Below, piece after piece: positions 34,981 to 43,523 of a DNA stretch of 64,000 bases. The stretch lies in assembly GCA_023411795.1 (NCBI GenBank), contig JAEYOK010000048.1, positions 1 through 64,000 of the forward strand, read 5' to 3'. Every line of letters begins with the position of its first letter. The first letter of the stretch is position 1. Origin of the DNA: Bacillota bacterium (GTDB taxonomy: Bacteria; Bacillota; Clostridia; DSM-8532). A program made the translations under genes and the position numbers. The notes under the pieces are model-generated. The model worked only from the letters and a program-made list of their open reading frames with translations, was not told where the DNA came from and did no database searches.

Positions 34981-35913
34981 TTACAGTTTAATATAGGGTT
35001 TCCCGACATGTTTGGGACCAACAGCTTTACCGATAAATCCTGCCAGAACCACTATAGTAATTATATAAGGTAAGCAGAGCAGGATATCTGTAGGAATACC
35101 AATTCCTGCTGTTTGAACAGACATTTGAATACTATCGGTAAACCCGAACAGCAAGGATGCTAACATAACCCCGACCGGCTTCCATTTGCCAAATATCATC
35201 GCTGCCATTGCCATGAAGCCACGTCCGTTTGTCATACCCTTCACAAACATTGAAACCTGGCATATAGATAAATAAGAACCGGCAATACCTGCTAAAACTC
35301 CGCATAGGGTAACGCACATATACTGTATTCCAAATACATTAACACCTACTGTATCTGCGGCAAGGGGGTTTTCTCCAACCGCTCGTATGCGTAGTCCTGT
35401 CTTAGTTTTGAACAGAAAAAAGGAAGAGACAGGTACCAGTATAAAAGCAAGGTATGTCAAAGGATTATTATTACCTATTATCTCTCCAATTACAGGAATA
35501 TCAACCAATCCCGGTATAGTAATTGGCTTAAGGGTAGGAACAGCAGGGGTGCTTCCCGGGTTACCCCATATAGCAGCAAGTATTAAGGGTGGTATACCCA
35601 TTGCCAATATGTTAATACCTGTTCCAATTACTGTTTGATTCGCTTTAAATTTTGTACACATAAATACATGCAAAAGACCGATAAGGCCACCTGCCAATGC
35701 ACCACCAAGTACGCCGAGCCAAGCACTACCAGTAAAAAAAGAAGTCACAGCAGCAGCAAAAGCACCCATCAGCATTGTTCCTTCAATACCGAGATTTAAA
35801 ATGCCCGAGCGTTCAGAAAAAACAGCTCCAATACCACCTAAAATAAGGGGTGTTGACATGCGAATAGTGGCAGCAATAATAGAAATATCAAATATTGATA
35901 AAAATTTATCCAT
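34981..35913 (-). CDS. nupQ: Nucleoside-type ABC transporter permease 2
   Basis: 310 residues, about nine hydrophobic helices; BPD_transp_2 family permease of the NupQ/YufQ type ('LNLGIEGTMLMGAF', 'AVGENPLAADTVGVNV'). RBS GAGGAG upstream. Ends the bmpA-nupO-nupP-nupQ set; partners the preceding permease to form the channel of a purine nucleoside or nucleobase-like importer. Confidence 0.92.
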   Translation of the reverse strand: MDKFLSIFDISIIAATIRMSTPLILGGIGAVFSERSGILNLGIEGTMLMGAFAAAVTSFFTGSAWLGVLGGALAGGLIGLLHVFMCTKFKANQTVIGTGINILAMGIPPLILAAIWGNPGSTPAVPTLKPITIPGLVDIPVIGEIIGNNNPLTYLAFILVPVSSFFLFKTKTGLRIRAVGENPLAADTVGVNVFGIQYMCVTLCGVLAGIAGSYLSICQVSMFVKGMTNGRGFMAMAAMIFGKWKPVGVMLASLLFGFTDSIQMSVQTAGIGIPTDILLCLPYIITIVVLAGFIGKAVGPKHVGKPYIKL

Positions 35914-35926
35914 AAAGCACTGCTCC

Positions 35927-37027
35927 TCATAAATTATCCTGAATTTGTTTTTTATTCTGCCGCTTAGTTCTTATTCTCGTCATCAAGTACATGATGCTCC
36001 ATTTACCAGCGATAAAGAATATTACTAATGCTTGAAGTATTTTCACCAATTCTGCATTAGTTCCTGCTTGAATTTGCATTGCCATAGCACCGGTTTTTAA
36101 TGCACCAAATAACAAGGCTGATAAAAGTATCCCAAATGGATGATTTGAACCTAACATTCCAACAGCAATACCTTCAAAGCCGTATCCGGGTGAAAAGCTT
36201 CCATAAAATCTGTTATGTATTCCAATGATTTCAATAGATCCGCCTATACCAGCCAGAGCACCTGCAAGAAGCATAGCCAGTACTGAATACTTTACTTTAT
36301 CAATTCCGCCGCATTCTGCTGCAAAAGGATTGTCCCCAACTGCTCTTATCTTATAACCACCACGAGTCTTCCATAAAAACAGGTATAAGACGATAGCAAA
36401 AAAGATACCAAATAAAAATCCTCCTGTCAGACTGGTGCCTTTTATTAATATTGGTAATTTCGCTGATTCAGTAATCATCGGAGTTGCTGGCAATGTACTT
36501 CCTCTACGTAATGGGCCAGTTGTACTTACCAAATAATTAGTTATATTGATGGATATATAGTTCAACATAATACAAGCAATGACTTCATTAACGCCACGTT
36601 TAACCTTCAAAAATGCGGTAATAAAACCAACAAACATACCGCCAAGAGCACCGGCAACAATTACCACCAATACATGTAGAACCGGTGGCAAGCCCTTTAT
36701 TCCAAATCCTGCCCATGCTCCTATTATCGCACCGAAGTAAAACTGCCCTTCTGCGCCAAGGTTAAACATTCCGCAACGGTACGCTAAAGAGAACGACATT
36801 GCGGTAAACATAAGCGGTGTGGCTGCAAGAAGCGTCTGACTAATTGATCTGATACTTCCAAAAGCCCCGGAAAATAAGGCTTTAAAAGCCAGCCCCACAT
36901 CATAGCCAAGAACTGAAATAATAATTGCTCCTAACGTTAAAGAGAAAATGATGGCAACAATCGGATCAAGAAAGATATCAAGCAATTTCTTTACAACTTT
37001 TTTTACCTTAATCATACTCTTTCCCAT
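35927..37027 (-). CDS. nupP: Nucleoside-type ABC transporter permease 1
   Basis: 366 residues, multi-spanning; NupP/YufP-type permease ('FNLGAEGQFYFGAIIGAW', 'AVGDNPFAAECGGI'). Its ATG overlaps the stop codon of the ATPase gene by one base, with GAGGTG inside that gene as RBS. Heterodimer partner of the next permease. Confidence 0.92.
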   Translation of the reverse strand: MGKSMIKVKKVVKKLLDIFLDPIVAIIFSLTLGAIIISVLGYDVGLAFKALFSGAFGSIRSISQTLLAATPLMFTAMSFSLAYRCGMFNLGAEGQFYFGAIIGAWAGFGIKGLPPVLHVLVVIVAGALGGMFVGFITAFLKVKRGVNEVIACIMLNYISINITNYLVSTTGPLRRGSTLPATPMITESAKLPILIKGTSLTGGFLFGIFFAIVLYLFLWKTRGGYKIRAVGDNPFAAECGGIDKVKYSVLAMLLAGALAGIGGSIEIIGIHNRFYGSFSPGYGFEGIAVGMLGSNHPFGILLSALLFGALKTGAMAMQIQAGTNAELVKILQALVIFFIAGKWSIMYLMTRIRTKRQNKKQIQDNL

Positions 37028-38577
37028 TATTTCACCTCATTTCCGCAGGGGCATTCAACCGTTTCCTTTGCCCTCATCCCTGCCATAGCCAGTCCTATTT
37101 GTTCTCTTGTAACTTCGCTGCTTTTGTGTTCTGCAATGATTTCGCCATTATAGATTGTAAGAATTCTATCACTTAATGACATGATTTCATCCAATTCATA
37201 AGAGATTAAAAGAATTGCACATCCTCTTTTTCTTTGCTCTAATAGTTGATTATGAACATATTCTATTGCTCCTACATCAAGACCTCTTGTTGGCTGTGAT
37301 GCGATAAGCAATTTGGGGTTACGGGATATCTCACGTGCAATAATAACCTTTTGTTGATTTCCTCCCGATAGGCTTCGCGCTGCCAAACCGATTCCAGAGC
37401 ACCTTATATCAAATTTCTCTATACGTTCCTCACCTAAAGTGCATATTTTTCTATCATCCAGAAAATATCCCTTACATATTTCCTTATCGTCTTCATTGCC
37501 CATTATCAAATTTTCTTTAATATTTAGTCCCATGGCAAGGCCATACTTTTGACGGTCTGCAGGAATATGGGCAAGTCCCGAGCAAATCAGAGAGCGGGTG
37601 GTTGTTTTTTTCGTGTATTCTTTCCCACAAAACTTTACGATTCCCTGTGTTTTATCTATCAGTTTTTTCAGAACCATCTCAAGCTCAAACTGGCCGTTTC
37701 CTTCGACACCTGCTATACCAACAATTTCACCAGCATGTACATTCAAGTTAATACCCTTTAATGCCGGAATGCCTCTATAATTATTCGCATATAAATTTCT
37801 AATCTCTAAAACACAATCTTTACAGTCCTGACATTCCTTATTAACTGAAAGTAGAACCTTACGTCCTACCATCATCTCAGCAAGCTTCTGTTCATCTACA
37901 TCGCTTGTATTTACTGTGCCAATATTTTTTCCGGTACGTATTACAGTAACCCTATCACTTATATCTTTGATTTCTTTTAATTTATGAGTAATGATTATTA
38001 TTGTATGACCCTTTGATTGGAGAGACTTACATATCCTAAAAAATTCTGCTATTTCCTGAGGAGTTAGAACCGCCGTAGGTTCATCAAAAATAAGCACCTT
38101 AGCCCCGCGTAGTAAAATTTTTAGTATTTCTACCCGTTGCTGCATACCTACTGAAATATCCGCAACCAATTCATTAGGGTTCACTGCCAATCCATACTCC
38201 TCAGATACCTCACCAATTTTCTTAATAGCTGTTTTAATATCAAGCTTAAATCCTTTAACAGGTTCAGCGCCAAGAATAAGGTTTTCCGCAACGGTCAAGG
38301 TAGGTATCAGCATGAAATGTTGATGTACCATGCCAATACTAAGCTTTATGGCATCACCAGGTCCATTGAATATTACTTTTTCACCTTTTATGTAGATTTC
38401 CCCTTCATCGGGACTATACAATCCGTAGAGGGAATTCATAAGCGTAGTCTTGCCTGCTCCATTCTCTCCCAATAGTGCATGGATTTCTCCATCTTTTACT
38501 TCAAGGTTTATATGATCATTCGCAACAACACCATTAAATTTTTTTACGATATTTTTCATCTCGACGATATTGTTCAT
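37027..38577 (-). CDS. nupO: Nucleoside-type ABC transporter ATPase (double ATPase domain)
   Basis: 516 residues with two ABC domains. The first has a canonical Walker A 'GENGAGKTT' and 'DEPTAVLTPQE'. In the second the Walker A is degenerate ('GVEGNGQFE') but the signature is intact ('LSGGNQQKVIIARE', 'QPTRGLDVG'). This is the usual layout for sugar/nucleoside CUT2-like ATPases. Start at the ATG at 38577 with GGGAGG upstream; the frame is open to 38595. Confidence 0.94.
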   Translation of the reverse strand: MNNIVEMKNIVKKFNGVVANDHINLEVKDGEIHALLGENGAGKTTLMNSLYGLYSPDEGEIYIKGEKVIFNGPGDAIKLSIGMVHQHFMLIPTLTVAENLILGAEPVKGFKLDIKTAIKKIGEVSEEYGLAVNPNELVADISVGMQQRVEILKILLRGAKVLIFDEPTAVLTPQEIAEFFRICKSLQSKGHTIIIITHKLKEIKDISDRVTVIRTGKNIGTVNTSDVDEQKLAEMMVGRKVLLSVNKECQDCKDCVLEIRNLYANNYRGIPALKGINLNVHAGEIVGIAGVEGNGQFELEMVLKKLIDKTQGIVKFCGKEYTKKTTTRSLICSGLAHIPADRQKYGLAMGLNIKENLIMGNEDDKEICKGYFLDDRKICTLGEERIEKFDIRCSGIGLAARSLSGGNQQKVIIAREISRNPKLLIASQPTRGLDVGAIEYVHNQLLEQRKRGCAILLISYELDEIMSLSDRILTIYNGEIIAEHKSSEVTREQIGLAMAGMRAKETVECPCGNEVK

Positions 38578-38592
38578 AATGCCTCCCAACAA

Positions 38593-38629
38593 CATGCCTT
38601 CCTAAGAATAGAATTCTCAGGAAGGCATG
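38593..38629. repeat. Intercistronic stem-loop between bmpA and nupO
   Basis: Nearly perfect stem of about 16 bp (CATGCCTTCCT...AGGAAGGCATG) with a small loop. On the minus strand it is not followed by a T run, so it is more likely a partial attenuator or mRNA 3'-end protector. That would keep the binding-protein message more abundant than the ATPase and permease messages. Confidence 0.6.
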
Positions 38630-38659
38630 GTCTTGTGCTAAAAAAATTTATTTTTTTTA

Positions 38660-39751
38660 TTAGAATTCCGGATATGTAAAAGATGCAACTTCTTCTCGGG
38701 TAGTTGGTATTACAATCTCGCCACTCAGAATCATACTATACAATTTCTCAATTTTTGCAGTTACATCGCTGCCATATAATTCTTCTGTGTACTCCGGAAG
38801 ACCGAAAATACCATCTTTAAGTGACAGGTGAGTGGTACCAGGTTTTGCAGTACCTTCTTTTATCATTTTTGCAACAGCAAAAACCGCTTCGTCACGTTTA
38901 CATAAAGCTGCTGTCATTTCAAATCCCGGGGCTAAATCGTCTTTACTGCCATCTGATGCAATAAACTTTTTGTTGGCATCCCTAGCTGCTTCGACAACAC
39001 CAATCGCTCCGCCACTGGAGACTTCCAGACAAGCTGCAGCACCCTTATTAAACTGTGTAAGAGCTAATTCCTTTGCTTTACCTGGATCAGCGAAGGATCC
39101 TACATAAGCAGTCATAACTTCAGCATCCGGACGTGTAGTCTTAATACCTGAGATATACCCTGATTCCCATGCTATTACAACCGGAATCTCCATGCCGCCT
39201 ACATAACCGAACTTGTTCGTATCTGCTACAAGACCGGCAAGTGCACCGGCAAGGTAACTTGATTCTTGTACATCAAATACATAAGAATATACATTATCGC
39301 CCGCAACTTCACCATCAATCATAACAAACTTAGTATCAGGATATTTTGGTGCTACTTCTGCCAATACGTCAACAAAAAGAAAACCAACGCATACAACAAT
39401 ATCAAACCCCTGTTCAGCGGCTGCAGCAATGTTGGGACCATATTGAGCTGCTTCAGTTGATTCTATAGCGTTAATTTCAAAGCCAAGCTCGTCTTTAGCC
39501 TTATTCATTCCCTGCCAAACCAAATCATTAAAACCTTTGTCACCCAGTCCTCCGGCATCTGTAATCATTGCCATCGACAATTTATCCGACTCGTTTGGTG
39601 TTTCTGAAGCATTCGGTTCATCAGAAGAATTTGGTGTTGAAGATGCTCCTGGAGTTTGAGTTGCATTCTGGCTGCCGCAGCCCGCCAAAATTCCAACCAA
39701 CATTATAACTGCAAGAAATAATGGAAGTGCCCTTTTAAACATTTTTTTCAT
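38660..39751 (-). CDS. nupN: BmpA/NupN-family substrate-binding lipoprotein
   Basis: Extracellular purine-nucleoside-type binding protein of the following ABC importer. 363 residues: signal peptide with lipobox 'GILAGCG', a Thr/Ser/Pro/Asn/Glu-rich linker (about residues 30-58), then the BMP fold ('GGLGDKGFNDLVWQGM', 'VCVGFLFVDVL', 'GYVGGMEIPV'). RBS AGGAGG. First gene of the transporter operon. Members bind purine nucleosides. This, with XDH and deaminase-like enzymes in the cluster, suggests import of a nucleoside or related N-heterocycle glycoside. Confidence 0.92.
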   Translation of the reverse strand: MKKMFKRALPLFLAVIMLVGILAGCGSQNATQTPGASSTPNSSDEPNASETPNESDKLSMAMITDAGGLGDKGFNDLVWQGMNKAKDELGFEINAIESTEAAQYGPNIAAAAEQGFDIVVCVGFLFVDVLAEVAPKYPDTKFVMIDGEVAGDNVYSYVFDVQESSYLAGALAGLVADTNKFGYVGGMEIPVVIAWESGYISGIKTTRPDAEVMTAYVGSFADPGKAKELALTQFNKGAAACLEVSSGGAIGVVEAARDANKKFIASDGSKDDLAPGFEMTAALCKRDEAVFAVAKMIKEGTAKPGTTHLSLKDGIFGLPEYTEELYGSDVTAKIEKLYSMILSGEIVIPTTREEVASFTYPEF

Positions 39752-39898
39752 TTTTCTTCCTCCTAGTTAAATTAATTTATTTCTATATGAAATAGAAAAT
39801 AAATTCACAATACGAGATAGAATTGTAAGTTTGATATTTTATGATTAGTTTTTTATTATCAAAGACCAATACCACACATTTTAGTTATATTGTTATAT

Positions 39899-39930
39899 TA
39901 TTTTTGTATTTTATTATGATATTTTTGGTA
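39899..39930. promoter_or_regulatory. A/T-rich repeated element in the nupN leader (possible regulator site)
   Basis: Forward strand carries ATTATTTTTGTA and, 20 bp on, GATATTTTTGGTA. The 11-mer TGATATTTTTG (39917-39927) occurs again exactly at 41400-41410, in the divergent hyuA/isomerase region. It sits just downstream of the -10 of the nupN promoter, where a repressor would act. Confidence 0.4.
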
Positions 39931-39945
39931 TATAATTGTGACTTT

Positions 39946-39974
39946 AGTATATAATCTCACTATTCCCTTGTCAA
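39946..39974 (-). promoter_or_regulatory. Promoter of the nupN transporter operon
   Basis: TTGACA (39969-39974), 17 bp, TATACT (39946-39951) on the minus strand. It is 195 bp from the nupN ATG. The leader holds two ATATTTTTG-type elements and no recognisable purine riboswitch. Confidence 0.78.
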
Positions 39975-39988
39975 TAGGTAATTGAAAC

Positions 39989-41296
39989 TCAAATCTTACT
40001 TAAATTACGCCTTATAAACCGACCGCGACCCTTTTCCGCAAGGACAGAGCCGTCCTTTATTACAAAATCGCCACGGCTTAATACACTTAAAATCCGGATA
40101 TTTTCATCAATTCCTTGATATATTGAATAATCTGAATTACCTCTTATATCCTTTGTCACTGCTGGTTCTATATGCTCAAAAATAGTAATGTCAGCATCTG
40201 AACCCTCGGCTATGATTCCTTTTTGCGGATACATTCCATGAGTCTTTGCCTGATTAATAGTGAAATGGTTTATAATTGAATCGCCGAATAGCCTGTACAT
40301 CTGTTGGAAACTATAGCCTAGACCTCCAACCCCCATTGGAATATTGTTAATATCCGTGTTTTTCTGGATGCTATAAAATGGGCAGTGATCAGTACTTATA
40401 GTATGTATTAAATCAATGTTTCTTTTAAGTATTTCTCTTTCATGTAAACTGCGTAAAGGAGGTGTCATTGTATATAGATGAGCACTTTTTTTGTTATAAA
40501 CTGTATCATCGTAAATGAAGTAGTGCGGACAGCTTTCAAGAATAAATGATTTATTAATGATATCAGAAAACCTCTTCTTTAATTCAGAAACAGTACTTCC
40601 GCAGCTAACGTGAACCATGTAAGTCAAACCACCACTATAGGAAGTCATTTCAGCGAGCTTTACTGCTTCTGATATCTCACATATTTCAGGACGCCGATCA
40701 GAGTATCTGTTTATTTGGTTTATCTCAGGATATAAAAGATTATCGTTTTCAGTATGACAAAGCACCATAATATCTTTTTCAGAAGTCCTCTTAAGAACCT
40801 CGTAGAGGTGTTTATCATCGGTATAAATTCCTTCGCCGCGATAAGTTGTGTATAATTTTAGTGAAGGAATACCAAGAGATAGAGATACTTTAGCAATATT
40901 TGCTATATCTTCTGGCTGGCATAAGCTACAATGAAAACTATAATCAATTATACTGTCCTTTGCGTCCTTCATACGCATATTAAAGAGCTGTTCAACCTGC
41001 TGAGATAGATGTGCCTCAGCTAAAAAATCGATAATTGTAGTAACTCCGCCAATAGCGGCAGCAATACTTCCAGAGTAAAAGTCATCCGCTGGAGAAGTAC
41101 TGCCTAAAGAAGCTAAATGAACATGACTGTCAATCAAACCTGGGATTATATAAGCACCTTTTGCATTATAGATTTCCTTTGAATCAAATTGCTCGCATGA
41201 TATCAATGCAATCTTCCCATCACGCAAGTATAAATTTTCAGCAGACCATTTTCCGTTCAGGTATAGGAGCCCATCAACAATCTTAATGTCATACAT
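39989..41296 (-). CDS. Hydantoinase / dihydropyrimidinase-like cyclic amidohydrolase
   Basis: 435 residues. Zinc-binding 'IDSHVHLASLG'; a Lys candidate for the carbamylated bridging ligand in 'SLKLYTTYRG'; further His in 'VLCHTEND' and 'MVHVSCGST'; Asp in 'STDHCPFYS'. Opens cyclic imides or ureides such as hydantoin, dihydropyrimidines or allantoin. In urate clusters a hydantoinase (HyuA) does an equivalent step. RBS AGGGG 9 nt before the ATG. Divergent from the isomerase pair, with 236 bp between. Followed by the nupN promoter. Confidence 0.88.
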   Translation of the reverse strand: MYDIKIVDGLLYLNGKWSAENLYLRDGKIALISCEQFDSKEIYNAKGAYIIPGLIDSHVHLASLGSTSPADDFYSGSIAAAIGGVTTIIDFLAEAHLSQQVEQLFNMRMKDAKDSIIDYSFHCSLCQPEDIANIAKVSLSLGIPSLKLYTTYRGEGIYTDDKHLYEVLKRTSEKDIMVLCHTENDNLLYPEINQINRYSDRRPEICEISEAVKLAEMTSYSGGLTYMVHVSCGSTVSELKKRFSDIINKSFILESCPHYFIYDDTVYNKKSAHLYTMTPPLRSLHEREILKRNIDLIHTISTDHCPFYSIQKNTDINNIPMGVGGLGYSFQQMYRLFGDSIINHFTINQAKTHGMYPQKGIIAEGSDADITIFEHIEPAVTKDIRGNSDYSIYQGIDENIRILSVLSRGDFVIKDGSVLAEKGRGRFIRRNLSKI

Positions 41297-41390
41297 TGCA
41301 AAATTCCCCTATTTAAAATGCATTAAATCTTAAGCTTAAGGATTAGTTACATTATACTATAGCTTTGTGTGTTTGGCTACTGTTTTTATT

Positions 41391-41412
41391 ATATTTTTGT
41401 GATATTTTTGTA
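41391..41412. promoter_or_regulatory. Tandem ATATTTTTGTR repeats in divergent control region
   Basis: Two adjoining 11-bp copies, ATATTTTTGTG and ATATTTTTGTA. They lie between the hyuA-like gene (minus) and the isomerase pair (plus). A TTGACA at 41419-41424 lies just beyond and could be a plus-strand -35. The 11-mer shared with the nupN leader suggests one regulator for both units. Confidence 0.42.
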
Positions 41413-41532
41413 TTTTTATTGACAACTTAATATTGTGTTTGCTTTATTATTATAGTATATTATAATCATATAATAAACTTATTTGCATAACATAGCCACA
41501 ATTTAATAATATTTGTTAGGGGGTAAATTTTC

Positions 41533-42390
41533 ATGTTGGAAAGCACCACACAACATTCTTTAAATTATGCCGTTACAGCAGCTCCTTGGGCACTTCCAGG
41601 TGCACCTGTTTTACTTCGCGGAGATATGAATGAGCAAATTAAGAAAGCAAAGCTTCTTGGATATGATGCTATTGAATTGCATTTGAGGGTTCCTGACGAT
41701 GCTAATATCAGAGAATTGCATTCTCTTTGTGAAGAATATGATATACATATTTCGGCCGTAGCAACAGGTTTGTCAAAGCTTGTTGATAAATTATGCTTTA
41801 TTGATGATGATCCAAAAATTCGGGTTTCAGCAGTTGACAGGATTAAAAGATTTATCGATTGGTCATCAGAGTTTAATTGTGGAATCATAGTTGGAAGTAT
41901 GCGGGGAAGCATTCCTAACCTTAATGACAGGAGCCTATACGACCAACGAATGCTTGAATGCTTAAGAGATATAGTTGATTATGCTGAACCTGCAAAAGTA
42001 CCTATTCATTTAGAGGTAATTAACCGCTATGAAAATAATTATCTGAATACCGCGAAAGAAACATTAGAATATATAAAAAACTTTAATACTGATAATTTAT
42101 ACGTACATTTGGATACCTTTCATATGAATATCGAAGAAAGCAATATAGAGAATGCTATTATGCTATGTGGATCAAAATTAGGCTATATACATTTTGCGGA
42201 TAATAACCGTCATGCATGCGGTGAAGGTTTTTTAGATTTTAAAAAAATACAGATGGCGTTAAAAAATATTTCATATAAAGGATATGCCTCAGTAGAATGT
42301 CTACCAATTCCTGATGGCTTTACAGCTGCGAAAAAAAGTATCGAATATCTGAAAGCGGAGGAGAAAAAGTATGATTGCTCTTGCAAGTGA
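41533..42390 (+). CDS. TIM-barrel sugar (phosphate) isomerase/epimerase
   Basis: 285 residues, xylose isomerase-like/D-tagatose 3-epimerase-type barrel. Metal ligands visible in order: Glu in 'IHLEVINR', Asp in 'VHLDTFHM', His in 'IHFADNNR', Glu in 'SVECLP'. RBS GGGGG upstream of the ATG. First gene of a two-gene plus-strand unit; its end overlaps rpiB by 20 nt. The pairing of this barrel with an RpiB-like isomerase is known from tetritol and pentose pathways and feeds transketolase. Exact sugar unknown. Confidence 0.88.
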   Translation: MLESTTQHSLNYAVTAAPWALPGAPVLLRGDMNEQIKKAKLLGYDAIELHLRVPDDANIRELHSLCEEYDIHISAVATGLSKLVDKLCFIDDDPKIRVSAVDRIKRFIDWSSEFNCGIIVGSMRGSIPNLNDRSLYDQRMLECLRDIVDYAEPAKVPIHLEVINRYENNYLNTAKETLEYIKNFNTDNLYVHLDTFHMNIEESNIENAIMLCGSKLGYIHFADNNRHACGEGFLDFKKIQMALKNISYKGYASVECLPIPDGFTAAKKSIEYLKAEEKKYDCSCK

Positions 42391-42823
42391 TTTTGTTGGA
42401 ATTACATTAAAAAATATTATTATGAAGCACTTTGACACAAAGGGTATTGCTTATAAAGACTATGGTACATATGATATGGAAACTTGTGATTATCCAGAGT
42501 ATGCTCTGAAGGCTGCTGATGCTGTTATAAGTGGAGAGTGCGATAAGGGCATACTGTTTTGTGGTACAGGAGTTGGAATATCAATTGCAGCAAATAAAGT
42601 TAAGGGTATACGATGCGTATGCTGTTCCGAGCCTTATTCTGCACTGATGTCGAGAGAACATAACGATGCAAATATGCTGGCTCTTGGTGCTCGAGTTGTT
42701 GCAAGTGAGCTGGCAAAAATGATTGTGGATACATGGCTTGAAGGTAAATATCAAGGAAATCAACATCAAAGACGCCTAGATATGATTTCTCAGATAGAGA
42801 AAAGCGGTAAAATTAATGGTTAA
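42371..42823 (+). CDS. rpiB: RpiB/LacA/LacB-family sugar-phosphate isomerase
   Basis: 150 residues. 'LASDFVGITLKN' N-terminus, catalytic Cys in 'FCGTGVGISI' and 'SREHNDANMLALGARV'. The family isomerises ribose-5-phosphate/ribulose-5-phosphate, or other aldose/ketose phosphates. RBS GGAGG lies inside the preceding gene. Its product would enter the split transketolase of the main cluster. Confidence 0.92.
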   Translation: MIALASDFVGITLKNIIMKHFDTKGIAYKDYGTYDMETCDYPEYALKAADAVISGECDKGILFCGTGVGISIAANKVKGIRCVCCSEPYSALMSREHNDANMLALGARVVASELAKMIVDTWLEGKYQGNQHQRRLDMISQIEKSGKING

Positions 42824-42863
42824 GCGTATTAGGGGGATACTGTTACATTCGACAGTATAAAAG

Positions 42864-42904
42864 AAATACTCCTTCCGGTCAATGAGACCTGGAAGGAGTA
42901 TTTC
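42864..42904. terminator. Bidirectional terminator between rpiB and the THEP1 gene
   Basis: Stem of at least 11 bp (ATACTCCTTCC with GGAAGGAGTAT) with an inner GGTC/GACC pair. A/T-rich ends lie on both sides (TTTCTTTTTATG on the plus strand), suiting the convergent genes. Confidence 0.85.
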
Positions 42905-42934
42905 TTTTTATGTTTTTTTTAGCGATAGAGAATT

Positions 42935-43468
42935 TCATTCCTCTTCTGACAGTATACTTATAACATACTCAATCATTTCTTCATTATTTGTGCCATCTAG
43001 TTCTATAATAATGGAATTGTTCTTTAGCGCCTCCATAATCCAAGGAGCCTGCCCTTTTTTGCGTAAAGCTCCAAGGACAGGTCTGTTTGAATTAAGGCAT
43101 TCTCTTACCGCTTTCTCAAATTCGGTCGCGTCTTTTTCCAAGAAACCCAATTCATCCATTACTACTATTTTTGAATCTGAATCCTGCAAAAGTTTTGCGC
43201 CTATCGTATTAAAAGTATCCGTACGGGCATTTGGTATTTTCTCATCGTAGATTATAGCAACACAGTTAAGCATGTCGCACCTTTCCTTATGGTTAACGTC
43301 TGAAATAAAAACCTTGGATAGCTTACCTGGTATTATCTGTTTTTTGTATGTTTTAAAACCACTAACGGATAACCCCAGCCTTTTAATGACTTTATCTATC
43401 GCATAGCTCTTACCTATGGACTTTTCCCCTGTGAAAAATATATTAGTCATGATACCTGATTTAAGCAT
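42935..43468 (-). CDS. THEP1-type nucleoside-triphosphatase
   Basis: 177 residues. P-loop 'FTGEKSIGKSYA', 'VVMDELGFLEKD' Walker B, and 'VLGALRKKG' typical of NTPase_1/THEP1 ATP/GTPases. RBS GGAG 9 nt before the ATG at 43468. Last gene of the ABC-MocA operon. THEP1-like genes are often found next to molybdenum-hydroxylase maturation genes; the exact function is not established. Confidence 0.85.
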   Translation of the reverse strand: MLKSGIMTNIFFTGEKSIGKSYAIDKVIKRLGLSVSGFKTYKKQIIPGKLSKVFISDVNHKERCDMLNCVAIIYDEKIPNARTDTFNTIGAKLLQDSDSKIVVMDELGFLEKDATEFEKAVRECLNSNRPVLGALRKKGQAPWIMEALKNNSIIIELDGTNNEEMIEYVISILSEEE

Positions 43469-43523
43469 ATCTTAAGACTCCTTTGCCCTGCATAAGCCGT
43501 GGATACTTCATAATATAGGGATC

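Noticed and set aside
39752..39988. Purine riboswitch in front of the nucleoside transporter
   Set aside because: The conserved aptamer core and paired stems could not be found in the leader; only a promoter and A/T-rich repeats.
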